A stretch of DNA of 64,000 bases from the NCBI RefSeq assembly GCF_963082655.1, contig NC_081553.1:66814951-66878950 (forward strand). The letters are read 5' to 3'. The notes beneath the pieces were generated by a model. It saw only the letters and a list, made by a program, of their open reading frames with translations. It ran no database searches and was not told the origin of the DNA. The translations under genes were made by a program, and so were the position numbers. The DNA comes from Stomoxys calcitrans (taxonomy: Eukaryota > Arthropoda > Insecta > Diptera > Muscidae). Positions 33,069 to 43,523 of the stretch are shown here, one piece after another (position 1 is the first letter of the stretch; each line of letters starts with the position of its first letter).

Positions 33069-33374
33069 TAGGAGGCCAACGTAGGGATGAAGTTAGTATG
33101 TCCGCCTATGACGCTGAAAGCCTGGGTCCAAATCCTGGCAAGACCATCAGAAAAAACATTTTTCAGCAGTGGTTTTTCCCTCCAAATGCTGGCAACATTT
33201 TTGAGGTACTATGCCAAGTAAAAACTTCTTTCCAAAGAGGTGTCGCACTGATGCACGTCGTTTGGATTCGGCTTTAAAAATGAGGCCTTTTATCATTGAG
33301 CTTAAACTTTAATCGGACTGCACTCATTGATTGTTCCTTAGAGGAATGTTCATTAGAAAAATGTGCAATCTTTT
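33069..33374 (+). mobile_element. SINE in LINE-B, with 8-bp target duplication
   Basis: tRNA-like head (ggaggccaacgtagggatga, cctgggtccaaatcctggc), middle (cagcagtggtttttccctcc) and 3' domain (tcattgagcttaaactttaa, gttccttagaggaatgttc). It is flanked by GATGGAGA at 33061-33068 and 33375-33382. The unoccupied counterpart lies near 32041 (gcgatggagaaaaagtgcaa). Confidence 0.85.
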
Positions 33375-33864
33375 GATGGAGAGAAAGTGCAAAGTAAGGA
33401 TAATACAACAGGTCCAGAGAACATGTTGTCTTAGCGTAGATGGAGCGACCACGCCCACTAGGAAACTGGAGAATATTCAGGATATTCGACCCACAGACAT
33501 ATAGCTTAAGCGTGAGGCTGCCACTGCGGCTATGAGACTTGAGGTGATGGGAGAATGGCTAAAGAATAGAAGCAGGTCATACCATCGAGGTATAATCGAC
33601 GCGACGATAGAAAACCCGGAAAGAATGGAAGAGTTTTCTGATCGGATACCTGAGATGGTACTTGAGGTCGAGTGCGAGGCACTTCTGGCAGCAGCACAGT
33701 CTTAGATTGACGGTATTTTAGTATTGCTATCTGGTAGATCATGCAACATAGATGGATCAAAGCTAAAGGACAGATTGAACCTGAGACTCCACATAGATAA
33801 ACCAGGGATTAAGATCTATTTTCGACTGTCTGGGCATAATACGGTCCTGCAGGCGGGGATCCGG

Positions 33865-34133
33865 AAGGCCACCGTGGTGCAGAAGCCAGCTTGTTCACCT
33901 ATGACGCCGAACGCCTGTGTTCAATTCCCGGCGTGAACATCGAAAACATTTTCTGCTGTGATTATCCCCTTACTAATGTTGGCTACATTTGTGAGGTATC
34001 CTGCCATGTTAAAACTTAAAATATAAAAAGAAGTGCCTTTTCATTGAGCTTTAACTTTAATCGGACTGCACTAATTGATATGAGAGAAGTATCCGCTGTT
34101 CCTTAAGGGAATGTTCATGGGAACTTAGGCAGA
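33865..34133 (+). mobile_element. SINE in LINE-B, with 7-bp target duplication
   Basis: Diverged SINE: aaggccaccgtggtgcagaa, cctgtgttcaattcccggcg, cattgagctttaactttaat, gttccttaagggaatgttc. It is flanked by GATCCGG at 33858-33864 and 34134-34140. The empty site is seen in the related LINE-B at about 59800 (ctgatatccgggcgatagcg). Confidence 0.8.
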
Positions 34134-34555
34134 GATCCGGGCAATCACGGAATGCGTGAGGTGGTGTGGCCTTAACGCGAGGACGTCGAGTGTGGACATC
34201 TTTACCGACAGTAAACTGGCCATCAGGGCATTAACAACCTAGACGATACGGTCTTGAACAGTATTACAGTGTAAGAAGGAGATCAACGCCTTCTCTGAGG
34301 ATCGTTTGGGTGCCGGGCCACAGCAGAGTAAGGGGAAATGAAAGATCAGACAATTTGGCAGTGAAGGCCAGAGGACAGACACCAATAAATTTGGATAGCC
34401 AGAAGCCTTTCGGCAAGACACAGACCGATTTAAGGGCGTGGGCCACGAACACTGATGTAACACTGTGGAACAACGAAGGTCTAGCCAACTTTCGAATCGA
34501 AACGGCCAAACGGCTGCTATGTATATGCCCAAAAATCTGTTGATCATGCAATTTA

Positions 34556-34645
34556 TTTTCAGTAACTTTTCCAATAATCAAATCTTTCAGCTTAACATAA
34601 TTATCATGGTCATTAAGCTCGACTTCACTTTGGAGAAAAAGCAAG
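34556..34645. repeat. Inverted counterpart of the 30421 segment
   Basis: Its reverse complement (tccaaagtgaagtcgagctt, aatgaccatgataattatgt, aagctgaaagatttgattat) matches 30424-30480. The pair brackets the LINE-B block about 4 kb apart. Confidence 0.65.
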
Positions 34646-34925
34646 TAAGCATGAGCAGCAGGCTACCATAAATAGCATCAAACCATGGTACAAACTACGA
34701 CCGCCATGGAAATCTGCAGAACTGGTTGGTCAAAGGTGGGTTGCAGAAGGCTTCTCAATAAGGCGGAATTCACAACTCACCACAGCACTGGGCCATCTAT
34801 AAGACTGAGTTAATAAAATGCAAGAGCAAACTAAATAAAGTCGCTCTCAGAACATATAATGAATGGAACTCTGCATCCCCGTGGAATATACATCCGAGGT
34901 ATCTAAGCTTACTATTGTAATATCC
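34646..34925 (+). pseudogene. LINE-A upstream fragment
   Basis: Text such as KTELIKCKSKLNK and EWNSASPWN resembles the linker before the LINE-A reverse transcriptase (compare YKAELRKNKSEL at about 37310). Short and broken. Confidence 0.4.
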
Positions 34926-35237
34926 TACAGGAAAGTTTTTCAAAGAAAACACATAAAATTCACAAAAATGCATGAAATATTTATTTGAATTGATAGTAAG
35001 GTCTATAAATTTACTGTTCGAAGATTATTTCATGCAATTGTTGACCGTGACTGCGCCCAAATGGTCAATCCGTTTAGTCCAATTTTGGCATACTCTGTCT
35101 GACATTTCGGACGGTATCTCACAAATAAATGACACAATGTAGTAGTAGTAGAAGCAAAAGTTCAAGCACACTTGGATAGATCGCGAGAAAACTTTCCATT
35201 TCATATGCAGTGATATATTATCTTTTTTTAAAGAGAT
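34926..35237. other. Unassigned
   Basis: No gene. The segment cgtgactgcgcccaaatggt looks like part of an old DNA transposon, from general impression only. Confidence 0.25.
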
Positions 35238-37012
35238 TTTTTATACCCACCACCGAAGGATGTGGGTATATTCATTTTGTCATTCCGTTTGTAACACATC
35301 GAAATATCCATTTCCGACCCTATAAAGTATTTCCATAAAGTATAAGTATAAGTATATAAGTATAAGTATATAAGTATAAGTATAAGTATTTCTATAAGGT
35401 ATAAGTATATTCTTGATCAGCGTAAAAATCTAAGACGATCTAGCCATGTCCGTCCGTCTGACTGTCTTTGTTGAAATCACGCTACAGTCTTTAAAAATAA
35501 AGATATTGAGCTAAAACTTAGCACAGATTCCTTATTTGTCCAAAAGCAGGTTAAGTTCGAAGATGGGCTATATCGGACTATATGTTGATATAGCCCCCAT
35601 ATAGACCGATCCGCCGATTTAGGGTCTAAGGCCCATAAAAGCCACATTTATCATCCGATTTTGCTGAAATTTGGAACAGTGAGTTGTGTTAGGCCTTCGA
35701 CTTCCTTCTACAATATGGTCCTGATCGGTTCAGATTTGGATATAGCTGCCGTATAGACCGTTCCGCCGATTTAGGGTTTTATGCTCGTAAAAGCCACATT
35801 TATTGTCCGATTTGACTGAATTTTGGGACAGTGAGTTGTGTTAGGTCAGTCGACATCTTTCTCAGTTTGGCCCATATCGGTCCAGATTTGGATATAGCTG
35901 CCATATAGACCGATCTCTCGTTTTAAGGTCTTGCGCCCATAAAAGACGCATTTATAGTCCGATTTTGCCAAAAATTGGGACAGGGAGTTAAGTTAAGCCC
36001 TTCGGCATACTTCTGCAATGTGGCACAAATCCGTTCAGATTTGGATATAGCTGCCATTAAGACTTTGGGCCCATTAAATGCGCATTTATTGTCCGATGTT
36101 GCCGAAATTTGGGACAGTGAGTTAAGTTAAGCTCCTCGACATATTTCTGCAATTTGGCCTAGGTTGATCAAGATTTGCATATAGCTGCCATACAGACCGA
36201 TCTCTCGTTTTAAGGTCTTGCGCCTATAAAAGACGCATTTATTGTCCGATTTTGCCAAAATTTGGAACAGTAAGTTAAGTTAAGCCCTTCGACATACTTC
36301 TGCAATGTGGCACAAATCCGTTCAGATTTGGATATAGCTGCCATATAGACCGATCTCTCGATGTAAGGTTTTGGACCCATAAAATGCGCATTTATTGTCC
36401 GATGTCAACGAAATTTTGGACAGTTAGTTGTGTTAGGGCCTTCGACAATCTTCTCCAATATGGCTCAGATCGGTCCAGATTTGGATATAGCTGCCATATA
36501 TAGAACGATCTCGCGATTTTAGGTTTTGGGCCCATAAAAAGCGCATTTATTGTCCGATTTCCCCGAAATTTGGAACAGTGAGATATGTTAGGCTCTTCGA
36601 AATTTCTCTGCAACTTGGCCCAAATCGGTCCAGATTTGGATATAGCTACCATACAGACCGATATTTCGATTTAAAGTCTTGGTCCCATAAAAGGCTCATT
36701 TATAATCCGATTTCGCCGAAATTTTACACAGTGACTTATGTTAGGTTTTTCGACATCCGTGTCGTATATGGTTCAGATCGGTTTATTTTTAGATAGCTAC
36801 TGAAAATACCAATATTTTGTGATACACAATTGAACAATGACTTATACTCATTAGTATTTGGTTCAAATCGGAACATATATCGGTATAGCTGCTATGGGGC
36901 ATAAGGTATGCATTTTTCACCGGATTTTGACGAAAGGTGTTTTACATATATACCCAAGGTGGTGGGTACCTAAAGTTGGGCCCAGCCGAACTTAATTCCT
37001 TTTAAATTGTTG
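35238..37012 (+). mobile_element. R2 element, full length
   Basis: Starts ttatacccaccaccgaagga; the 5' domain carries a small insertion of (taagta)n-type repeats (35330-35410). Eight or so monomers follow, and the end reads ggtggtgggtacctaaagtt, gggcccagccgaactta, ccttttaaattgttg. The 3' hairpin arms are mutated. Confidence 0.8.
35330..35410 (+). repeat. TAAGTATA microsatellite
   Basis: Irregular run of ataagtataag units that duplicates the cctataaagtatat segment of the R2 5' domain. Confidence 0.8.
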
Positions 37013-37290
37013 AATATTGGAAAATTACTGTATTACCGCAATGTTGTCTTCCAATACGGCAATTAAAGTGGGCTTGTACGTATAGATATGAGTTTTAGCA
37101 TAGCCTTACAAAAAATAGTCTAATGCTAGATAAAATGTTCACCGAACTCGCCTCTCAATAAGTCCATTGTTACGAGTGCTGTGTGGTATGTGTGTCACCG
37201 TCTTGTTGAAACCACACGTCATGCAAGTTAAACTCTTGCATTTGGGGCAAAAAAAAGTTGGATATCATCTCACAATTACGTTCCGATTCG
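37013..37290. other. Unassigned
   Basis: Low-copy sequence between R2 and LINE-A; no gene recognised. Confidence 0.3.
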
Positions 37291-39240
37291 CATCATAAGA
37301 CGATTCGCGTCTATAAGGCGGAGCTAAGAAAAAACAAGAGTGAGCTGTAAAAAACTCAGACCCAAATCCTTGTTGGAACTCTGCAGCTCCGTGGAGAATA
37401 CATTTAAGGCCTCTACTCTAAGGAAGAACCAATCTTCGAAACCTATTACGATGGGATATTTTTAGAAGTCAGAGAATGTATGGACAATGTCTAGTGAGGA
37501 AACACTGGAACTACTCGTTGACACACATTTCCAGGGAAACTATACCCTGGATAGCGTAGCATCTGAAGAGGTTGTCCCTGATATGCATTCGTCCGAGGTT
37601 AATGAAGAAATTGTGCGTGCGAAAATTCTTAGGGCAATAAAAAGTTTTGACTCCTTTAAATAGCCAGTCCCTGATAATCTATCACCAGTGGAGTCCCAAG
37701 CTTTGCCTGATAGACTGGCTCCTTGGCTTAGGGAGATATACTCTGCTTGTATCAGCATGTCATACATACCTGTGGGATGGAGTGATACAAAGGCCATGCT
37801 CATTTTGAATGCAGGGAAACCGTACCACACGAAGGCGAAAGATAATCATTCCATTAGTCTGTCATCCTTTATGCTGAAGACTCTGGAGAGGTTGATAGAA
37901 ACATATGTTAGGGCAAAGATTCCTGAAGATCGCCTGTCTCAGCAACACCATGCATATAGTAGAGGCAAGTCCACTGAAACAGGCCTTCACAACCTAGTTG
38001 ACTGCATACAGAGTTCTCTCGCTGGAATGGTCAACAGAGGAACACCTCAAGGAGGTGTACTTTCTCCTCTACTTTAGAATATAGCCATTAACAATATATT
38101 ATTGTCTCTGGAAGAAAACGGTGTTAAAGTGGTCGCGTATGCTAATGACATGGCTATTGCGCTTAGGGGAAAGTTTTCCAGCATTCTAAGAGATGCACTT
38201 CAGGAAGCTCTACGTGCGACAGTGAAGTGGGCTACCGAGAGTGGTCTAGTCGTGATTCTGTTCAAGACAGAAGTAGCTCTTTTCAGCAAAGGATAATTAA
38301 ATAAATTTTGCCCATGAACATTCCACTTAGGAACGGGGGCAAACTTCTCACATATCAATGAGTGCAGTCCGATTCAAGTTTTTAAGCTCAATGATAAGGG
38401 GCCTAGTTTTTTAAACCGAGTCCGAACGGCGTGCCGCAGTGCGACATCTCTTTGGAGAGAAGTTTTTCATGGCAAAGTACCTCACAAATGTTGCCAGCAT
38501 TTGGAGTGGAAAACCACCGCTGAAAAATTTTTCTGATGGTATCGCCAGGATTCGCACCGAGGAGTTCAGCGTCATAGGCGGACATGCTAACCTCTGCGCT
38601 ACGGTGGCCTCCAAGGGATACAAGTACCGTTTACTGGAAGCGTAAAATACCTGAGAGTTTTGCTGGATAGGAAATTTAACTTCAAATCCAACATTTTGGA
38701 GAGGGCAAGAAATATAAATCTTGACCTATACACCTGAAAGAGAGCCATTGGCAAGACTTGGGAGTTGAAGCCGAGTGTCATGCACTGGTATGTCCAGCAT
38801 TTATCAGACCTAAAATACTATATGGTGTTGAAATCTTGTGCATCATAGCCGCATTAAGTAATACCCCTTCTGATGCACTGAATTTAATGCTACTCCTAAT
38901 GCCTCTGGACATTGTGGCTAGACAAACTGCTGTGAGGCTAAGGGCTCTTTCTCTATTGTCATGTGATGGCTACGGATACTGTGTTATCCTCGACACAATG
39001 CCCGAAGTTCCAGGCAGTGTGGATTACACATTGTCTGAGCCGCTTTTTGATAAAAAAAATACTTATTTTCGGATGGTTCCAAACAACATGACCACAGGGG
39101 CTTTGCAGTGTACTCTGAAGAACTTGGATTGGTCATATCGAAAAGGTTACCCGATCACTGTAGTGTGTATCAAGCGGAGATCCTTGCAATTAAATAAGTG
39201 AGGGAATGACCGAGATATCATGTCATAAATTGGTTGGTCT
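37291..39240 (+). pseudogene. LINE-A reverse transcriptase, copy 2, split by a SINE
   Basis: Order of text: KAELRKNKSEL linker, EIVRAKILRAIKSFDSFK, LPDRLAPWLREIYSACISMS, ETYVRAKIPEDRLSQQHHAY, SRGKSTETGLHNLVD, then a deletion directly to NRGTPQGGVLSPLL, then the catalytic box as VVAYANDMAIALRGK: the second residue of the Asp pair's partner is Asn, so YADD has become YAND. A stop follows PLL. After the SINE (38296-38612) come NFKSNILERARN-type text, LMPLDIVARQTAVRLRALSL and EVPGSVDYTLSEPLFDK. Not functional. Confidence 0.78.
38296..38612 (-). mobile_element. SINE inserted in LINE-A copy 2
   Basis: Near full length on the minus strand, from ggaggccaccgtagcgcaga and B-box-like cggtgcgaatcctggcga to gttcctaagtggaatgttca, tgggcaaaatttattt. 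Short imperfect target duplication: AAGGATA (38289-38295) and AAGGGATA (38613-38620). LINE-A copy 3 (near 51948) shows the uninterrupted text. Confidence 0.85.
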
Positions 39241-39259
39241 GGAAGAAATCATAGGCTTT

Positions 39260-40778
39260 ATAATTTTTTGATATCGAGAGGAGGGCGGACTCTCCCCCTT
39301 ACCCCAAAAGAACTACCCAAAAATAAAAGTGGATCGATGGGGATAATATGGGATTCAAATGAAAGGTATTCAAGAGTAGAGCACGAATATCATAATAAAA
39401 GTTGAGTCCAAGAATCTGCGGTTCTTGCCCCAGCGCCAAAACCCCTTAAAATAGGTTTATTTGACGATCATTACAATATGGGACTCTAATGAAAGGTATT
39501 CGGGGGTAGATAACGAATGTCGTCAGGAAGTAGGAATAGGCTTTATAATTTATTGAAGGTTGCGGACCCTCCACCGTTACCCCAAAAACACCACCCAAAA
39601 TCAAAATTGGACCGATAAGGACAATATGAAAAGTATGCGGGAGTAGATAACGAATCTGGCATACAAATTCATGTCGACGTATAGGGGGTCATCCCACCCC
39701 CACAAAAACGCCCAAAATGGGCACATTAGCCAATCACTGATATATGGGACTCGGTTTGTTTGTTCCCTATAGACTGAAAATTGACAGAACGGATTTTCTC
39801 GAAATGTTCGCATATTGTGTAGGTTGGTCTGGAAAGGAAACATAGGCTATATAATTTTTCGGTATCCAAACGGTGATGAACCCTCCCTTATGCCAAAAAC
39901 ACAACCCAAAATCAAAAGTGGACCGATCGGTGCAATATAGGTATCAAATGAAAGATATTGGAGAGTTGAATACGAATATGGTATTCAAATCTGAGTCTAA
40001 ATACCCATCGGGCCGCCCCAACCCCAAAACTCCCTCAAACAGACATATTGGACTTTCATTTCAATATAGGACTCAAATAAAAGGTATTCGTGAGTAGATT
40101 TCTTATCTGGCATACAAAATCAGATCGAAGTATAGGGGGTCACGCCACCCCCCAAAAACGCCATTAGACCCATTACGACTAAATGATACTTGACAGAACC
40201 GATTTTCTTAAAATTTTTCATAGATTGTGTACGTTTGTCTGGAAGGAAACATAGGCTATACAATTTTTAGATATCGGGTGGAGGCGGACCCTCCCCCTTA
40301 CCCCAAAAATGCCACCCATATCCGAAAGTGGTCCGGTGAGCGCGATAAGGGTATCAAATGAAAGGTATTGGAGGCCAGAAAACGAATATCGTATTAAAAT
40401 TTGGGTCCATGTATTCAGCGGGCCCCCTCCCCCCCAACCGCAAAACTCCTCTAAACACATATATTCGAAGTTCATGTCAATATGGGATTCAAATGAAAAG
40501 TATTAGGCATTAGATTACAAATATGGCACAAAATATTAGGTCCAAGTAATGGGAGGTCGCCCACCCTTAAAATATCCACAAATGGGCATATTAGCCGACC
40601 ATGGCTATATGGGATATATGGAACTGAAATGATAGGTATTTGGGAGTAAATTACGAATATGACATTAAAATTTGCGTTCAAGTCTGGGTGGCGCTTATGA
40701 AAGGTATTAGGGAGTAGATTACGAATATGACAAAATGAGATTTATGAGAGTAATGAGAACATTACCCTAAGGAAGAAC
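39260..40778 (+). mobile_element. R4-type arrays, duplication unit 1
   Basis: Several R4 5' starts (ccctatagactgaaaattga, cagaacggattttctcgaaa, ggaaacataggctatataat) and monomers (caatatgggattcaaatgaa, aaggtatt). At least three R4 copies follow one another. From 39759 on the text is duplicated at 43521. Confidence 0.65.
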
Positions 40779-40784
40779 ATTACC

Positions 40785-40925
40785 ACCAGGAACCTAAAAG
40801 GAGCAAATTCTCACACATCAATTAGTGCTTTCCGTTTGAAGTTTAAACTCAATGATAAGGGACCTTTTTTTATAGCCGAGTCCGAACGGCGTCTCGCAGT
40901 GCGACACCTCTTTGAGGTAAAAGCC
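40785..40925 (-). mobile_element. SINE 3' domain fragment
   Basis: Minus strand: cactgcgagacgccgttcgg, actcggctataaaaa, gtcccttatcattgagttta. The tRNA-like head is missing. Confidence 0.65.
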
Positions 40926-41297
40926 ATGCCATGGCAATAAGGGGCTTAAATTAAAGGAATTTGGAAGTGTAGCACGAATTTGATATCCATATTTGAGTCG
41001 AAATGTCTGAGCTGCCATATAGAGCAATCTCTGATGGTATCAAAACACGGCGCTGTTTTGGACCCCTTGAAATCTTTGCCCAATACGGTCTAGATCAAAT
41101 TATAATTGAATAAGGATGCCTGGTCTAGATGGCAAATTATAGACCAAATAAGGATAAGACATAGTATGGATGTTTATGGTATCCTCAATTCGGAACAGAC
41201 AATAATACTCTCTTACATGTTTTATGCTCGTACTTGTTATTCAAAATAACAGTTTTATTGTTAAGCTTTACTTAGTCTTCCTCACAAGAAAAACGGT

Positions 41298-41498
41298 TTA
41301 ACCTCTCCTATTATTTTTTCTTCTTAAGATCCTTCTGTTGAAAGTTGAGTATTGCAGCCTGCTGATATTGTTGTTGTTGACGTTGTTGAGTGTTTGTGCA
41401 CCTCCTGCAGCGGCGGCTTCTGTTGATTGACCCATGACGGAGCTGATGCCACACATGGCAAGTATGATCGAAAGGACCAATCCAAATGAGAACTGCAT
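41298..41498 (-). CDS. P5: small secreted cationic peptide precursor, 66 aa
   Basis: ATG at 41498. Signal peptide MQFSFGLVLSIILAMCGISS, VMG, cleavage expected before Gln24. The mature part reads QSTEAAAAGGAQ, Asn linker TLNNVNNNNISRLQY, then the tail STFNRRILRRKNNRRG with three dibasic sites and a terminal Gly after Arg-Arg. No cysteine. TATAAAAA is 94 bp upstream; AATAAA lies at 41254-41259. It is the duplicate of P6, differing by one residue (Phe here, Val in P6) through one base. The upstream donor-like GTAAGTAC is kept, but the rest of the exon-like block is replaced by an R2 5' end at 41730. Confidence 0.85.
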   Translation of the reverse strand: MQFSFGLVLSIILAMCGISSVMGQSTEAAAAGGAQTLNNVNNNNISRLQYSTFNRRILRRKNNRRG

Positions 41499-41591
41499 TA
41501 TTGGAGTTGTGAACTGCTTTATTTCTGCTACACTTTTAATTGTCTTCGAGAACCAAGTCGAACTACAAATGTTTGGGACACTTTTCCCATC

Positions 41592-41599
41592 TTTTTATA
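41592..41599 (-). promoter_or_regulatory. TATA box of P5
   Basis: Minus-strand TATAAAAA, 94 bp upstream of the ATG; GTAGTTCGACTTGGTTCTCG is the start-site region and TTTTGCAGCTAAGTAAATAC lies behind. Confidence 0.7.
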
Positions 41600-41729
41600 C
41601 TCTTTGAAAAATAACAAAATCGTATTTACTTAGCTGCAAAATAAGTTTGGAGATATTGGATCGGATAAACAAAAACATTGACAACAATAAAGAAACAATC
41701 AATTTCTTTGTACTTACATTCAGAAAAAA

Positions 41730-41985
41730 CATTATACCCACCACCGGAGGATGGGGGTATATTCATTTTATTATTCCGTTTGCAACAAATCGAAATATTA
41801 ATTTCGATCCCTGCAAAGTATATTTATTCTTGAGCGTCGTAAAAATCTAAGACGACCTATCGTATCCATCCGTCTGCCTGTTGAAATCACGCTGCAGTCT
41901 AACTAAAACTTTGCACAAATTTCTTTGTATGTCCATAGGCAGATTAAGTTCAAAAGATGGGCTTTATCGGACTATATCTTGATAG
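41730..41985 (+). mobile_element. R2 5' end fragment
   Basis: Begins ttatacccaccaccggagga and runs through the R2 5' domain to cttgatag, where LINE-B text begins. It has inserted in the P5 upstream region. Confidence 0.75.
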
Positions 41986-42262
41986 TCACGCCGCGGCCTC
42001 CGCAATTAGATACTATGATGGACACCCATAGGAGTGGCAATAAAATGCCCCCCTGTGACATACCGTGTGCCACTTTCTCCCTTATATTTATGTCGTGGGA
42101 CCCAATATTTATCAACTTCTTCATTAGCATATGGCCCATTCAGTCTCTAAGGACGCGAAACACCCAATACTGGTCTAAGGATTGGATTGGTGTTTTGATC
42201 CTCGCATTATTAAAAGCCCACTCGGTGTAGAAGCATACCGCCAATATGTACGTCTTGGGATC
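41986..42262 (-). pseudogene. LINE-B reverse transcriptase fragment
   Basis: Minus-strand translation gives NNARIKTPIQSLDQYWVFR, VLRDWMGHMLMKKLINIGSH, DINIREKVAHGMSQGGILLP, LLWVSI, the block ending in the PQGG motif (here SQGG). Duplicated at 46600-46880. Confidence 0.7.
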
Positions 42263-42338
42263 GAATAACACATATCCTTAACTTTTTTTCTTTTAATCCC
42301 AATAAGCAAACTGCGAAATATTATGGCGATGGGTCAAC

Positions 42339-42387
42339 GACCTAAAATACTTAACCAGACAAAGAGTCTGGTTAAGTATTTTAGGTC
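42339..42387. repeat. Perfect 22-bp inverted repeat with 5-nt loop
   Basis: Arms at 42339-42360 and 42366-42387 are exact reverse complements around AAAGA. The second duplication unit keeps only the right arm; in the place of the left arm it has unrelated GC-richer text (about 46940-46975). Confidence 0.95.
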
Positions 42388-42566
42388 TTAGAGTGAAAAT
42401 GGTAAACTGAACATTCATGTATACAAAATTTATTACAAAACCACAAACTGTACACTGCTCCACTACTGTGGCTGTGATAAAATGTGTAGTTGAACGTAGA
42501 AATGACTGTTTAATCGGCCTTACCACCATTCTGTGCTGATAGTCCAAATGACGCTTTTATAGCCAT

Positions 42567-43030
42567 CACCATAATATCCACTTCCGATCCAACAAAGTGT
42601 ATATATTCTTGATCGTCGTAAAAACCTAAGACGATCTAGCCATGTCCGTCCGTCTGTCCTTCTTTCTATTGAAATCACGCTGCAGTATTTAAAATAGAGA
42701 TAATGAGCTGAAACTTTGCCCAGATTCCCTTTTTTTCATAGACAGATCAAGTTTGAAGATGGACTATATTGGACCATATCTTGACATAGGCCCTATATAG
42801 ACCGATCTGCCGATTTAAGGTCTTGGGCCCATAAAAGCCGCATCTATTATTCGATTTTGCTGAAATTTGAGACAGTGAGTTGTGTTGGACCACTCGACAT
42901 CCTTCTTCAGTTGGGGCCAAATGCCGTATAGACCGATCTTTCGATTTATGGTCTTGGGCCCATAAAAGGCGCATTTATTGTCCGATTCCCTGAAATTTAG
43001 GTCAGGTTGTGTTAGTTCCTTCGACATCTT
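42567..43030 (+). mobile_element. R2 fragment
   Basis: R2 5' domain without its first bases (ccacttccgatccaacaaag, gtatatattcttgatcgtcg) and about two monomers, ending cttcgacatcttg. Confidence 0.65.
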
Positions 43031-43520
43031 GTTATACCCTCCACCATAGGTGGGGGGGGGGTATTCTAATTTCGTCATTCTGTTTGTAACTACTCGAAAT
43101 ATTCGTCTGAGACCCCATAAAGTATATATATTATTGATCGTCGCGACATTTTATGTCGATCTAGCCATGTCCGTCCGTCCATCTGTCTGTCGAAAGCACG
43201 CTAACTTTCGAAGGAGTAACGCAAGCCGCTTGAAATTTTGCACAAATACTTCTTATTAGTGTAGGTCGGTTGGTATTGTAAATGGGCCATATCGGTCCAT
43301 GTTTTGATATAGCTGCCATATCTTGTCGATATTGGGTCTTGACTTCTTGAGCCTCTAGAGTGCGCAATTCTTATCCGATTGGAATAAAATTTAGCACCAC
43401 GTGTTTTGTTATGATATCCAACAACTGTGTCAAGTATGGTTCAAATCGGTCCATAACCTGATATAGCTGTCAAATAAACCGATCTTGGGTCTTGACTTCT
43501 TGAGCCTCTATAGTGCGCAA
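43031..43520 (+). mobile_element. R1 5' part, cut by the duplication junction
   Basis: ttataccctccaccataggt with a G10 run, then the R1 5' domain and one and a half monomers. At 43520 it passes directly into R4 text; the intact continuation is seen in unit 2 at 48143. Confidence 0.75.
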
Positions 43521-43523
43521 TTT

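Larger units (their letters stand above)
32461..34545 (+). pseudogene. LINE-B second tandem copy, with two SINE insertions
   Basis: It re-enters at the reverse transcriptase block INHMLRNRWI, AQGTPQGGIFSPLLWATPIN and runs through a YADD region changed to YQTDEG-like text with a stop. It continues to RNase H (GHSRVRGNERSDNLAVKARG). SINEs interrupt it at 33069-33374 and 33865-34133. Stops and frameshifts are frequent. Confidence 0.75.
39759..43520 (+). repeat. Tandem duplication, unit 1 (3.76 kb)
   Basis: It is repeated in the same orientation at 43521-48142. It contains R4 arrays, SINE fragment, P5, R2 5' end, LINE-B fragment, R2 and the start of R1. Identity looks very high by eye in the P5/P6 half, with one difference in 201 coding bases. 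Unit 1 has lost about 0.86 kb relative to unit 2, mainly inside the R4/SINE part. Confidence 0.9.
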
